DNA of 64,000 nt, taken from Bog-756 sp963829235. Its GTDB lineage: Bacteria; Actinomycetota; Acidimicrobiia; Acidimicrobiales; RAAP-2. The translations under genes were made by a program, and so were the position numbers. The DNA is taken from contig CAWHIF010000003.1 of the NCBI GenBank assembly GCA_963829235.1, positions 744,001-808,000 on the forward strand, written 5' to 3'. Below the pieces are notes generated by a model, which made no database searches, was not told the origin of the DNA, and saw only the letters and a program-made list of their open reading frames with translations. Positions 10,016 through 19,636 of the stretch are shown one piece after another. Numbering within the stretch: position 1 is the stretch's first letter; each line of letters opens with the position of its first letter.

Positions 10016-10251
10016 CCGGACAATCTACCGGGGTCAAGGGGTCGGAACTCCGCACCGACCTGTCCAGGGGCCCCGCCGGCCGCTCCGAGCCAGTCCGGCG
10101 GACCCGATCGGCGGCGCCGACGGACGGGCTCCGGGCTCGGCTCGACCGGCCGCTCGGATCCGGCGGCTCCCCCGTTACGGGCACCGTCTCCGCGCCGGCA
10201 CGGTCTCCGATGTCCCGCCACGGGCGTCCGGTGCCGCCGGGCTTCAGCGAG

Positions 10252-10340
10252 CGGAGAGGGAGGGATTTGAACCCTCGGACCCAGTTACCCAGGTCAACTC
10301 ATTAGCAGTGAGTCCGATTCGGCCGCTCTCGCACCTCTCC
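10252..10340 (-). tRNA. tRNA-Ser (anticodon GCU)
   Basis: On the minus strand GGAGAGG (10340-10334) pairs with CCTCTCC (10259-10253) as the acceptor stem, followed by a G discriminator. The anticodon loop reads CTGCTAA, giving GCU. A T-arm GGTTCAAATCC and the long variable arm typical of tRNA-Ser are visible. The 3' CCA is not encoded. Confidence 0.95.
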
Positions 10341-10837
10341 GTGCCTCCTGGGCCTCTCTGTGGCCTGTAGTTTCCGGAGCGGAAGCAAAGGCCAAGGCTT
10401 CAAGAAGACGACCCAAGGCTACAGGAACGATTCCACACCGCTCCTCTCACGCCGGATGATCCGGTCCGTACGCCTCACTGCCAATCTCGAAGCGGTCGCA
10501 AGCTCTTGCAGAGCGGAAACTGTCCTGGAGGTCATCAACCCGCACTTGGCACCCGGCACGGCCAGGACGCACACCAGGGCTATGAGGATTGGCCGCACGC
10601 CAACCATTCTGAACTGGGTCTTCGACGGCCAGAGTCACGGGCACCCCTGACCGAGGGGCAGGGAGTCAGGGGTGCGCCTGGAGAAAGAGCAGAGGAACCA
10701 CCCTTCTCGACAGTTTCGCTACCGCTTCTCGTTACCCGGTTCAGGATCGCTCTAAACCCGTGTTGTGCCCAGGCCGGACACTTCACCCCGCTCCGGCCTG
10801 GGCGTCCAGTGGTCTACCCAGTCGCGGCGTGGCCGGC
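10341..10837. other. intergenic stretch, no recognisable gene
   Basis: About 500 bases between tRNA-Ser(GCU) and the alcohol dehydrogenase. Short open frames on both strands look random and match no family I recognise. It could hold the tRNA promoter; no integrase or repeat of the tRNA end was seen. Confidence 0.6.
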
Positions 10838-11932
10838 TCACAGGGCGAGGACGGTGCGGAGCCCCCGCCCGGCACGGAGGTCGTCAAAGCCGTCGTTGAT
10901 CTCCTGCAGAGGTCGGCGACAGGAGATCATCCCTTCGAGATCGAGCAGGCCACGGCGCCACAGGCTCACCAGACGGGGGATCTGCCAATGCGGGTTGCCG
11001 CTCCCGTAGAGGCAACCGACCAGTCGTTTCTCGGTGATGGCAAACAGGATGGCAGGAAGGTTCGTCAACATCTCGGCTGGGTCAGGAGCTCCCACCGAGA
11101 CGGTGGTACCTCCCGAGCAGGTGGCGAGTACCCCCGCTTCGATCAGGCGGGCACTGCCGGCCGCGTCGAACGCATAGTCGACGCCCACGCCGGTAAGGTC
11201 GTGACAGGCGGCGACCACATCTTCGGCGCCGGGGTCGAGGACGTCCGTCGCCCCGAACGACAGCGCCAGCTCTCGCCGTTCGACCAGCGGGTCGGACACG
11301 ATGATCCGCGAGGCCCCGGCAATCCGCGCACCTTGGACGATCGAGATGCCCACTCCACCGAGGCCCATCACCAGTACCGTCGCCCCCTCCTCGACGCCGG
11401 CCGTGTTGAACACCGCTCCCACCCCCGTCTGAATGGCACAGCCGATGACGCAGGCAAGATCGAGCGGTACATCGGCATCGATGCGTACGGCGCCTGACTC
11501 GGTCGTCAACACCTGTTCACCGAATCCACCGACGCCGAGACCCCGATAGACCGGTTCGCCTGACCGCGACAACGCCGTGGACCCGTCTGGCAGCGTGCCG
11601 GTGATAAAGGACATCGCCTTCTCGCACATCGTCGATTTCCCTCGCACGCACCAGTAGCAGCGACCACAGGGCGCGATGGCCACGAGCACGACATGATCCC
11701 CGGGTGCCACCGCGGTCACGCCCGGCCCGACAGCATGCACGACGCCGGAGGCTTCATGCCCGAGGATGATGGGCAGTGGCCCGATACCGCCATCGATGAT
11801 CGTCATGTCGGAGTGGCAGATGCCGCAGTGGGTGACATCGACCAGCACTTGGCCGGCGGACGGAGCCGCGATTTCGATGTCGTCGAGAAGCTCGAGCGTG
11901 TCGGCCCCTTCGGTCAGCACAGCTGCGCGCAT
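10838..11932 (-). CDS. zinc-dependent alcohol dehydrogenase (MDR family)
   Basis: 364 residues. Catalytic-zinc residues are Cys36 (THCGICHSD) and His59 (LGHEASG). The structural-zinc cysteines are 89, 92, 95 and 103 (PCGRCYWCVRGKSTMC). The Rossmann motif GLGGVGISIVQGA follows. The domain layout resembles the actinobacterial class III-like/NDMA- or mycothiol-linked alcohol dehydrogenases, but substrate and cofactor cannot be fixed from sequence. The ATG at 11932 is chosen because GGAGG sits 6 bases upstream; an in-frame extension to 12040 lacks such support. No operon partner. Confidence 0.9.
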   Translation of the reverse strand: MRAAVLTEGADTLELLDDIEIAAPSAGQVLVDVTHCGICHSDMTIIDGGIGPLPIILGHEASGVVHAVGPGVTAVAPGDHVVLVAIAPCGRCYWCVRGKSTMCEKAMSFITGTLPDGSTALSRSGEPVYRGLGVGGFGEQVLTTESGAVRIDADVPLDLACVIGCAIQTGVGAVFNTAGVEEGATVLVMGLGGVGISIVQGARIAGASRIIVSDPLVERRELALSFGATDVLDPGAEDVVAACHDLTGVGVDYAFDAAGSARLIEAGVLATCSGGTTVSVGAPDPAEMLTNLPAILFAITEKRLVGCLYGSGNPHWQIPRLVSLWRRGLLDLEGMISCRRPLQEINDGFDDLRAGRGLRTVLAL

Positions 11933-12682
11933 GGTGTTCCTCCGCTGGTTGATGGTTCGTACGGTGACAATCCGGTCACAGCCACAGATCCTCGCGCTTC
12001 TCGATGCGACGCCGGTGGGTGGAGAGGCTCCGACCGGCAATGCCGAGGCGAGGGTCGGAGCGTCGAGTTCCTCCTTGCCGGCCTCGGTGGATCACCATTG
12101 AACCCGAACATCGACCGCATTACCCCAGGACAAGGTAACCGAACTGTCTACCCGCTTTCGCGTGGCGTTCATCATCGACTCGTACAGTGATCGAGGAGCG
12201 GAATCGGAGTCACCCAGTGGTTCTCACCGACGAAGCCGGGGGGAATCATGACGACCACCTGGGCGGGCCGGGTGTGGCGCATCCGGACCTGATCGCCCGG
12301 GCCATTGAACGCACCACCCCTGACATCGATGTACTGGGCGTTTGGAACGAGAGCCCGCACGGCCATGAGCCCGCTCCCAAGCCCAGCCAGTTGGTGTTCG
12401 GAGTCGCCGATGAGGCGATGCCAGATGTTTGTGAGACGAGCGGTGCGGGACGAGGACCCAACAGCACGGTGGCATCCCTCGCTTACGACGACGTCGAGTA
12501 GTGATACCGCTCACAGGGAACTCGCGGTCCCGGTGCTCCCTGCCGACGGCGAGAGCGTCGCCGTGGTCCGGCGAAAGGGATATCCGCACCGCTTCACCCC
12601 TGATGATGCTGTGGGCACGTGGCTAGGGTTGGCCTCTTCGCCCAGCCGGCGGACTGCGCCGGTTCTCTGAGACTGGAGCCCG
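11933..12682. other. gap with no confident gene
   Basis: A 750-base stretch. A leftward frame at 12366-12172, open further upstream to about 12500, reads like protein (MAVRALVPNAQYIDVRGG, then MIPPGFVGENHWVTPIPLL) but has no good start before residue 1 and no family match I know. It may be a gene remnant. An overlapping rightward frame (12187-12501) is its mirror. Confidence 0.35.
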
Positions 12683-12991
12683 ATGCCGAACGATGACCGA
12701 CCTTCGAAGACCCACCCTGCGAGCCTCATCGAATTGACCCGGGTCCAGCCATTCGAGGCGGAGGTGATCGCGGCCCGGTTGCGGGCATCAGGCATCGACG
12801 CCACCGTGGGAGTCGACTCTGTGTATGAATCCGTCAGTTTCGCCGAGGGTGTGGGCGTCTTCGTGTCAGCGGACGATGCTGCGCGCGCCCGTGCCCTCCT
12901 CGAGGACGGGCGGAGGAGGCGGACAGGATGGAGGAGCCGGCGAGGATGGCGAGGGTGGAGCGAACGCACGATGATGCGATCCGGCACCTGA
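12683..12991 (+). CDS. DUF2007-like small protein
   Basis: 102 residues. The core LTRVQPFEAEVIAARLRASG, then VFVSADDAARARALLED, is the ferredoxin-like pattern of DUF2007 (putative signal-transducing protein), which occurs as short stand-alone proteins. The last 25 residues are Arg/Trp-rich and may be spurious read-through. Role unknown. Confidence 0.7.
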   Translation: MPNDDRPSKTHPASLIELTRVQPFEAEVIAARLRASGIDATVGVDSVYESVSFAEGVGVFVSADDAARARALLEDGRRRRTGWRSRRGWRGWSERTMMRSGT

Positions 12992-13025
12992 CTGGGACCA
13001 CCAGGCCCGCCCCACGATCGACCCG

Positions 13026-14015
13026 TCACCGGTCATCGCAGAGAAGGAGGGACTTGGCGACGGTCTCACGGGACTCGATGGCCAGATGTGCCTTCGACGC
13101 CTCGGCCAGCGAGAATGCTTGGCCCACGAGGGGGGCCAGCCGTCCGGCGCCGACGTCGGCGAGAACGGCGGTGAGCAGCCGGGACCGGTCGTCCCCGCGG
13201 TAGTGGAGATCGGCAATGGTCGTGACGGTCACTCCACGCCGCTCCGGCTCACCCGGATCGATGGATGCGAACGAGCCGCTCGGGGTCCCATGGGCCGAAA
13301 ACCGTCCACCGTCGGCGATCAGCTCGAAGGCTTCCCCGCCGATGGTGCCCCCGACGCCATCGAGCACGACGGCCGGGCGGCGCCCACCGGTGGCGTCGAG
13401 GACCGCACCGCCCCAGCCCGGCTCGCCGTAGTCGACTACCGCTGTTGCCCCGGCCCCAGACACGACGTCTCCCTTCGTGGACCCCCGGGCCGCGCCGACA
13501 ACATTGACGCCCCCGGCGACCAGCAGCTGGACGAGGAGTATCCCCATCCCGCCGGCGGCGCCCAGGACGAGTACCCACTCCCCCGCCCGTGGCGCAGTCT
13601 TCTCGAGGACTCGGAGCGCCGTGGTGCCGTCGTGAAGGACGGCCGTGGCGTCGAGAATGTCGACGTCGTCGGGCGTGGGAACGCAGGTCTCGAGATCGAT
13701 GACCGCCAGTTCGGCGTAGCCGCCGGTACCGCACGGGCCGCCTGTGTGCCCGACCACCCGCCGACCGCGCCAGCCGACCTCGACCCCGTCGCCGACCGCG
13801 ACGACTGTACCGCCCAGGCCGTTTCCCGGCACGTAGGGCGGGCGGATCGGGAAGTAATCGGTGCCCCTGCCGGAGCGGATCACAGCGTCGACGAACAGCA
13901 CGTCACAGGCGGAGGCCGCCACCACGACCTGGCCCGGCCCCGGAACGGGATCCGGCAGCTGGCGCAGCTCGAGGGCATCCGGGCCGCCGAAGCGAGCCAC
14001 CTCGACGGCACGCAC
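13026..14015 (-). CDS. quinone oxidoreductase-like zinc-free MDR dehydrogenase
   Basis: 329 residues, NADPH:quinone-reductase branch of the MDR superfamily. The start MRAVEVARFGGPDALELRQLPDPVPG is shared by that branch (conserved pieces FGGPDALE and PGPGQVVV). The nucleotide motif is LGAAGGMGILLVQLLVAGG. No structural-zinc Cys cluster is present. Conserved DYGEPGW and LDGVGG segments follow. GTG start at 14015, one base after the stop of the PPOX gene, so the two are probably co-transcribed. Substrate unknown. Confidence 0.88.
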   Translation of the reverse strand: MRAVEVARFGGPDALELRQLPDPVPGPGQVVVAASACDVLFVDAVIRSGRGTDYFPIRPPYVPGNGLGGTVVAVGDGVEVGWRGRRVVGHTGGPCGTGGYAELAVIDLETCVPTPDDVDILDATAVLHDGTTALRVLEKTAPRAGEWVLVLGAAGGMGILLVQLLVAGGVNVVGAARGSTKGDVVSGAGATAVVDYGEPGWGGAVLDATGGRRPAVVLDGVGGTIGGEAFELIADGGRFSAHGTPSGSFASIDPGEPERRGVTVTTIADLHYRGDDRSRLLTAVLADVGAGRLAPLVGQAFSLAEASKAHLAIESRETVAKSLLLCDDR

Positions 14016-14016
14016 G

Positions 14017-14451
14017 TCAGGCCACCTCGTCCGGGAGATCGGCCGGCTTCACGTCTCGGGCCGCGAAGCCCGGATGGTCAGGGTCGACGTTGAAGGAGAT
14101 GATGCGCCGCGGGTGGATCCTGATGATCTCGGGCGCCAGATGACCTTGTGGGTCGTGGGTCCCTACCGCCGTCTCGGCCACGCCACGGATCTCGAGGAAG
14201 TGGGCACCGTCCATCGACTGTTCGGTGACCTCGTCCACGACGAAGGCCACACTGGGATTCGCCTGGACATTCCGGTATTTGGCACTGCCGCCCATGTTGA
14301 AACCGGTGAGGTCGATCGTGCCGAGGGTCGGGTTGTACGTGAACCCCAGGGGTTTGACCTGGGGGGTCCCGTTCGGCCCCAGCGTGGCCAGGTGACCGCG
14401 AGGTTGGCGGACGAGAAAGCGCACTTCGGCGTCGCTGAAGGTCATGGTCAT
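14017..14451 (-). CDS. PPOX-class F420-dependent oxidoreductase
   Basis: 144-residue split-barrel flavin/deazaflavin protein. ATLGPNGTPQVKPLGFTYN is the strand pair typical of PPOX-class F420-dependent oxidoreductases (pyridoxamine-oxidase-like fold), followed by NMGGSAKYRNVQANPSVAFVV and the Arg-rich HPRRIISFNVDP end. Upstream of, and nearly touching, the MDR dehydrogenase, suggesting a redox pair. F420 use is a family inference; an FMN-binding relative is possible. Confidence 0.85.
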   Translation of the reverse strand: MTMTFSDAEVRFLVRQPRGHLATLGPNGTPQVKPLGFTYNPTLGTIDLTGFNMGGSAKYRNVQANPSVAFVVDEVTEQSMDGAHFLEIRGVAETAVGTHDPQGHLAPEIIRIHPRRIISFNVDPDHPGFAARDVKPADLPDEVA

Positions 14452-14649
14452 GACGGTAGAACCTCAAGTAAGGTTTAGGTCAAGCGAAATTTCGAGATTC
14501 TTCCTTCCGTCGACCGGTCTGTCCGGGGCGACCTCCATCGGGCGCCTGACCTCCCCGTCGAGTTCCGGACAGATGCTTTCACCGCCGAGTCAATTGTCTC
14601 TATCGTGATCGGCGTGGACAGCACCGATCCCATCATCGAGGAGTGACCG

Positions 14650-15636
14650 ATGGCGAGACTGTCGCCTCTCAGGGTGCTGGTCCCGGTGGCGGGAACGATG
14701 GCCCTCCTTGCCGGCTGCGGCGCGGCCAGCGGCTCGTCGGCCACGACCTCGGCCACGACCGCGACAACGACAACGACCACGACCACGACCACGGTCACGG
14801 CCGGGCGGACACCCGTCGTACGTGCGCTCGACGTCATCGACACGCCGACCAAGATCGCGGACACCCCGGCCGGTGCCGTCGGCTACCGGGAGGTCGGGAC
14901 GGGCAGCCCGATACTGCTCATCATGGGCTTGGGCGGATCCATGGACGCTTGGCGGCCGGCGTTCGTCGCCGCCTTGGCCACGGGTCACAAGGTGGTCATG
15001 TTCGACAACGCCGGGGTGGGCGACACCGCCCAGCTGGCGTCGCCGCTCACCATCACCGAGATGGCCGACCAGACCAGTGCCCTCATCTCGACGCTCCGGC
15101 TGGGCCGAGTCGCGGTCCTCGGCTGGTCGATGGGCGGGATGGTCGCCCAAGCCCTCGCCGTGCTCCACCCGACCCAGGTGTCCAAGCTCGTCCTGGCCGC
15201 CACCCAACCCGGCAGCGGGCGTGCACGTCCGATCCCCGCGGCCGCCGCCGCCGAGGCGGCCAGCTCCAACCCGGCCGAGGTGCTCTCGGTGCTGTTCCCC
15301 CCGAGGGAAAGCGCCGCCGCCCAGGCCTATGCGGCCGGCATCCTTCGCTACCCGGACTTCTACCTGGCCCCGAGGGCCGCCGTGGCCGCTCAGGGGGTGG
15401 CCGTCGAGCAGTGGGTGGCGGGGAAGGATCCTGCCGGCCTGCGATTCGCCACCATCCGCCTTCCGCTGTTGGTGGCCGACGGCACGTTGGATCGGCTCGA
15501 CCCGAGCGCCAACGACCACTCCCTGGCCGCCAGTGTGCCGGGAGCGAAGCTGGTCCTCTACCCGGGGGCCGCACACGGCTTCCTGTTCCAGGACATGTCG
15601 AGCTTCCTGCCGGCCGTCGAGCGGTTCCTCCGGTGA
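14650..15636 (+). CDS. alpha/beta-hydrolase lipoprotein
   Basis: 328 residues. The signal peptide ends in a lipobox, LLAGC (Cys24), so the protein is predicted to be lipid-anchored outside the membrane. A Thr-rich linker with about ten consecutive Thr follows. The hydrolase domain shows LLIMGLGGSMDAW (oxyanion region), the nucleophile elbow GWSMGG, the acid in VADGTLDRLD and the His in GAAHGF. Substrate unknown. The Thr run is encoded by a simple ACG/ACC repeat and may vary in length. Confidence 0.9.
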   Translation: MARLSPLRVLVPVAGTMALLAGCGAASGSSATTSATTATTTTTTTTTTVTAGRTPVVRALDVIDTPTKIADTPAGAVGYREVGTGSPILLIMGLGGSMDAWRPAFVAALATGHKVVMFDNAGVGDTAQLASPLTITEMADQTSALISTLRLGRVAVLGWSMGGMVAQALAVLHPTQVSKLVLAATQPGSGRARPIPAAAAAEAASSNPAEVLSVLFPPRESAAAQAYAAGILRYPDFYLAPRAAVAAQGVAVEQWVAGKDPAGLRFATIRLPLLVADGTLDRLDPSANDHSLAASVPGAKLVLYPGAAHGFLFQDMSSFLPAVERFLR

Positions 15637-15755
15637 GCGGGTCCCGGCGCCTCCCGGACTGCACGATGCACACCTGGTCCGGTGCGGGCCATTACGCCGT
15701 CTACGGGCGCAGGCAGGAGTTCATCCGCTCACTCGTATGAATTGAGGACCCGGTT

Positions 15756-16754
15756 GTGCTGACACCGCCCGCAGGACTTTCTCATGGCAATTTGGCCGTG
15801 GTGATCGAGCAGACCTGGGGTGTCGCGGTGGATTCCCTCGTCTACCGTCCGGTCGGCTTCGGCAGCCACCACTGGATGGCCATCGACGATCTGGGCCGCC
15901 GCCACTTCGTGACCGTCGACGAGCTCAGCCCGGAATCGCGGACCGGGGACGAAGTCTCTGTTCTCGGGCTTCGCCTTCGTCCCGCCTTGACCGCTGCTGT
16001 CGATCTGCGTGCCTCCGGGTGCAGTTTCGTCGTCGCGCCGATCACGACGGAGGCTGACGAACCATTCGTCCGGTTCGACAGCTATGCCGTCGCGCTCTAC
16101 CCGTTCATCGAAGGACGGAGCTTCTCCTTTGACGAGACATTTCGCCAAGCCGACCGGCACCGCGTCCTCGAGGTGGTCGCTGCACTGCACAGGGTGCCGC
16201 TCACGTCGATCCGACCGCCGGAAGCCGATGGATTCGTGGTTCCCTGGCTCGATCAGCTCGACCAGCTCGACCAGCTCGACGGCTCCGTGCGCGGCCGCGC
16301 CGTACCCGAGGCGCCGCACGCAGCCGTTGTCTCCCAATTGCTCCTCGACAATGAAGCCGGGATCAGGACGCTGATCGCCCGCTACCGAACGCTCGTCGAG
16401 CAGTACCTGAGCGATCCTGGTCCGGTCGTGATCACCCACGGCGAGATCCATCCCGGAAACGTGATGGCGACGTCGGAGGGCTGGATGATCGTCGACTGGG
16501 ACACCGTTCTGGTCGCCCCACCCGAGCGGGATCTCTGGAGGCTCGCACAAGGAGGGGGATCGGTGCTCAGGGAGTATGCGGACGCCACCGGAACGGTTCC
16601 CGACGAACGCCTCTTCGACCTGTATGCCATTCGCTGGGAGCTGGCCGACATCGCCTCCTTCGCCGCCGAGCTCCTGAGGCCTCACGAAGATACCGAGGAC
16701 AGCCGCAAGGCCCTCGAGATCCTCCGTTCGGTTGTGGGGCGGTTGCCGGAGTAG
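15756..16754 (+). CDS. aminoglycoside/choline-kinase-like phosphotransferase
   Basis: 332 residues of the APH fold. The catalytic loop is VITHGEIHPGNVM and the metal-binding Asp is in MIVDWDTVL, followed by ERDLWRLAQGG. PVGFGSHHW near residue 33 takes the place of the glycine-rich loop. A small internal repeat (LDQLDQLDQLD, from a 9-base tandem repeat) lies before the catalytic loop. The family includes antibiotic kinases such as APH(9), but also many kinases with other substrates, so resistance should not be assumed. Confidence 0.85.
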   Translation: MLTPPAGLSHGNLAVVIEQTWGVAVDSLVYRPVGFGSHHWMAIDDLGRRHFVTVDELSPESRTGDEVSVLGLRLRPALTAAVDLRASGCSFVVAPITTEADEPFVRFDSYAVALYPFIEGRSFSFDETFRQADRHRVLEVVAALHRVPLTSIRPPEADGFVVPWLDQLDQLDQLDGSVRGRAVPEAPHAAVVSQLLLDNEAGIRTLIARYRTLVEQYLSDPGPVVITHGEIHPGNVMATSEGWMIVDWDTVLVAPPERDLWRLAQGGGSVLREYADATGTVPDERLFDLYAIRWELADIASFAAELLRPHEDTEDSRKALEILRSVVGRLPE

Positions 16755-16857
16755 GGATCCACAGCCGACGTCGACCCCGGCCTCCGTCTCCCTGGGTACG
16801 ACAGCCAGGGTCGCGAGACATGACCCATCAACGGAATGACCACGGTCCGAACCGGGC

Positions 16858-17355
16858 TCAGTCTCCGACCTGGCCGTCTATCTGCTCGCGCATCAGATCG
16901 AGATGACCCGCATGGCGGGCTGTCTCCTCCAGCATGTGCACCATGATCCAACGGAGGCTCACCTGCTCGCGATAGTTCGTCGCCCTGGCACTCAGGGCAT
17001 CGAGTGAGGGGGCGGCGCGGGAAACCTGTCTCGCCTCTTCGACCTCGGCCCGGTAGAAGGCGATGACCGACTCGACGGTGTCAGCCTCGCCAATGGCGAA
17101 CTCGGCCGAATTGTCACCATCCACGTCGATTGCCTCGATGTCTTCGCCGGCAAACGTCTCGCGGAACCAGCCCCGCTCGACCCAGCCCAGGTGCTTGAGT
17201 GTCCCGAGCGCGGACAGACCGGTCGATGTCATCACTCGCTTGGCGTCATCGAGGGCGAGTCCGTCGACCTTGCGCTCGACCACGGCTCGGTACCAGTCGA
17301 GGAAACCTTCAAGGGTTTCGCGCTCACCTTGTCGCACTCTCAGGGTGTCCTCCAC
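16858..17355 (-). CDS. DinB/DUF664 family protein
   Basis: 165 residues from the GTG at 17355 (VEDTLRVRQGERETLEGFL). It is a four-helix DinB-like protein with the three expected metal-ligand His positions: LKHLGWVERGWF, then HMLEETARHAGHLD. The family covers putative metal-dependent thiol transferases, including mycothiol-dependent ones. The frame stays open to 17454, but the extra residues are translated from a 29-bp tandem repeat, so I prefer the GTG start, although no RBS is obvious. Confidence 0.8.
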   Translation of the reverse strand: MEDTLRVRQGERETLEGFLDWYRAVVERKVDGLALDDAKRVMTSTGLSALGTLKHLGWVERGWFRETFAGEDIEAIDVDGDNSAEFAIGEADTVESVIAFYRAEVEEARQVSRAAPSLDALSARATNYREQVSLRWIMVHMLEETARHAGHLDLMREQIDGQVGD

Positions 17356-17401
17356 GGGCCGAGTGTACGTTGGCGGCGGGCCGCCCCTATTGCTCGGAGC
17401 C

Positions 17402-17459
17402 AAGCCCGCCATGGCCACCGGCCACCGGCCAAGCCCGCCATCGCCACCGGCCACCGGCC
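17402..17459. repeat. 29-bp tandem repeat, two copies
   Basis: Two adjacent 29-bp units, 17402-17430 and 17431-17459, each AAGCCCGCCATGGCCACCGG plus CCACCGGCC, differing at one base. They lie upstream of the DinB start and in the gap after the SGNH gene. Confidence 0.8.
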
Positions 17460-17470
17460 GAGTCCTATCC

Positions 17471-17515
17471 CGGCGGGAAGGAGCGCGGCGGGAAGGAGCC
17501 CGGCGGGAAGGAGCT
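17471..17515. repeat. 15-bp tandem repeat, three copies
   Basis: Three units of CGGCGGGAAGGAGCG with changes only at the last base. A looser set of GGCGGCAAGGCG-like units recurs at about 17742-17805, directly after the SGNH stop. The 350-base gap between DinB and SGNH (17455-17811) otherwise holds no recognisable gene. Confidence 0.75.
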
Positions 17516-17811
17516 CAGCGGTGGGGTTGGCTCTTGGCCCTTCTGACGGTCGGCTGGCGCTGCATCCTCAGCCGGATCAACGCCCGCGTCCCGATGGTGA
17601 CCGTGCCGATCTGATGCGCACCTTCGTGCCGTCGGGGCTTCGCGCACCGCTGCCATTCGCCCGAAGCGAACATCTCCCAGCGGCATCGCTCAGCGGCCAC
17701 TGGATGTTCCGGCATCCCGCTTCTTACCCGACCGGGACGTCGGGCGGCAAGGCGACTCGGGCGGCAAGGCGGCCCGGGAAGCGAGCCGGGGAGGCGAGAC
17801 GCCGAGGGCCG

Positions 17812-18735
17812 TCAGTGGGCGCTGCGCGCCAGCGACCGGTACTGCGCCACCACGAGGCTGCCGATGAATGTGTAGCCGGAAGTATCGGCATGGATATTTC
17901 CCTGGGAGCAGAAGTAGGTCAGTTGACACACCTCCCCGACGGCGACCGGGATGGTGCCGTACGGGGCCACGTCCTCAGTGAGGCTGAGGCTGGTGTCGTC
18001 CCCCCGGGTGGCCTTCATGTAGGGCGCTGACGTCACATCGACGAAGCTGGTCCCCGACACGGACAGGTATGACTTCTTCAGGGTCGGGTTGATGAGATCG
18101 TCGAAGGCGAGGATCGAGGACTTGGCCAGGGACACGGCCGCCGGGGCCGGCGGGTTGTCGGGGTAGACGTACAACCCGAGGTCCACGTCCGGATAGGTGA
18201 GCCCGATGATCCTGGCCCCGGTGTCCGATGCACCCACCAGTGCCTTTTCGACGGAGCCGACCAGTGATTTGACGCCTGCCTCCATCGGGGGCATGGCCGA
18301 CTTCACGCACGGCACAGTGGTACAGCCGTCGAAGTCGTTGCCGCCGATGGAGATGGTGACCAGGCGCACGGCCCCCTTGTGGGCGGCGATGAAGTTGAGA
18401 GCCGCCCGTTCCTGGGTGATCCCCGTGTAGTGGACGGCATCCTGGCTGGCCGGGTCGCCACACCCCTTCGACCCGATGAGTGACGATGTGGTGGCCCCCC
18501 CACAGCCGAAGTTCTCCGGCCGCAGGTTCAGCTTGCCGGCCACATAGCCCGTGTACCCGGGCGTACCACCGATGCCTGGTTGGTACCCGATGGAGTACGA
18601 ATCACCCAGCGAGAGGTAGTACGGGCGTGACGCACCGGCCGCCTGGCTCACGGTTGATGGGCCCACCAGGGCCAGCGAAAGGATGGTCCCCACCGCCACC
18701 GCCGCGGTGGCCAGGGCGACGATCGATCTGTGCAC
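17812..18735 (-). CDS. secreted SGNH/GDSL-type esterase
   Basis: 307 residues with a signal peptide (about residues 1-33, cleavage near SQAAGA). All SGNH blocks are visible: SLGDSYSIGYQ (block I Ser), NFGCGGATTS (Gly), SIGGNDFDGC (Asn), and NIHADTSGYTF (catalytic His). Several Cys pairs suggest disulfides, as in Streptomyces secreted lipases. Predicted extracellular ester hydrolase; substrate unknown. Single gene, convergent with nothing nearby. Confidence 0.92.
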   Translation of the reverse strand: MHRSIVALATAAVAVGTILSLALVGPSTVSQAAGASRPYYLSLGDSYSIGYQPGIGGTPGYTGYVAGKLNLRPENFGCGGATTSSLIGSKGCGDPASQDAVHYTGITQERAALNFIAAHKGAVRLVTISIGGNDFDGCTTVPCVKSAMPPMEAGVKSLVGSVEKALVGASDTGARIIGLTYPDVDLGLYVYPDNPPAPAAVSLAKSSILAFDDLINPTLKKSYLSVSGTSFVDVTSAPYMKATRGDDTSLSLTEDVAPYGTIPVAVGEVCQLTYFCSQGNIHADTSGYTFIGSLVVAQYRSLARSAH

Positions 18736-18802
18736 GGCTTCCCCCCGCGTCTCGTCGAGGCCACCACCGTAGACGATCGACGCGGAGCGCCGACGGGGGT
18801 CG

Positions 18803-19621
18803 TTGGTACCTTGGTGTCATGGCTGTGGATGTCATCGTCACCCATCGACGAGTGGTGGCGCGGCCCTGAGGCGTCTGCCCCGTCGGGCGGTGGGGGGAAC
18901 GGTGGCCCTCCTTGCCCTCTGTGCCTGGTGCGGGTGGGCGAGCGGGCTCCACCACTCGACCGTCCCGGCCTTCGTGGCGTGGTCCGTCTCGCTGGCCGGC
19001 GTGGTGGCGGTCGACGTCTTGATGTGGCGCGGCCGGCACCATCGGCGATGGGCCTGGCCCGTCCGTCCGGCCGAACTCCCCTGGCCGCGACCGGGGCGCG
19101 GTGGTACCGGTCCGGCCCTCCTCGGCACCGCGCCGTGGTCGGCCCTCGTCCTGGTCGTGATCGTCTGGGAGATCCTCGGCATCGACACGGGCCCACACGC
19201 CGCCCACCTCACGATCAGCGCCCTGGCCCAGGCGTTCCGACCGCTCGACGCGGGCCTTTGGCTGGCGTGGACATCGGTCGGGCTCGGCTATGGCGTGGCC
19301 CGGGCCAGGGCCCCCGTCGAGGGTGTCGCGGGCCGTTCGGCCCACGGGCCATCGACCGGGACCCTGTCCGGTGCGGCCAGCGTCGACCGGCATCAGGTGG
19401 GCATCCCCGCCCTGCTCCTCCCGGACAACCGGGGCGCCGGCGTCGCCTTCTGGCTGCTGGTGGCGGTGGCCTGCGTGCTGGTGGACCTGACGGCCAGGAG
19501 GTCCCACGGCCGGCTCGCCGATGCCGGGGAGCTCGTGCGTTTCGTGTCGGGATCTGCCCTGGCCACCGTGATGTTCAGCGCGGCCTGGGCGTACGCCGGG
19601 TGGCACCTGTTCGCGCACTGA
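18803..19621 (+). CDS. predicted integral membrane protein, unknown family
   Basis: Not recognised. The product has about six hydrophobic segments: VGGTVALLALCAWCGWASG, VPAFVAWSVSLAGVVAVDVL, WSALVLVVIVWEILGI, LWLAWTSVGLGYGVA, VAFWLLVAVACVLVDL and ALATVMFSAAWAYAGWHLF. The start is uncertain; residues before LRRLPRRAVGG look unnatural and translation may begin near 18869. Divergent from the SGNH gene. Confidence 0.55.
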   Translation: MVPWCHGCGCHRHPSTSGGAALRRLPRRAVGGTVALLALCAWCGWASGLHHSTVPAFVAWSVSLAGVVAVDVLMWRGRHHRRWAWPVRPAELPWPRPGRGGTGPALLGTAPWSALVLVVIVWEILGIDTGPHAAHLTISALAQAFRPLDAGLWLAWTSVGLGYGVARARAPVEGVAGRSAHGPSTGTLSGAASVDRHQVGIPALLLPDNRGAGVAFWLLVAVACVLVDLTARRSHGRLADAGELVRFVSGSALATVMFSAAWAYAGWHLFAH

Positions 19622-19636
19622 CCCAGCTCGGTGTGA

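Noticed and set aside
15756..16754. Phosphotransferase as an antibiotic-resistance gene
   Set aside because: Only the general APH fold is visible; no feature fixes an aminoglycoside substrate and no resistance context is present.
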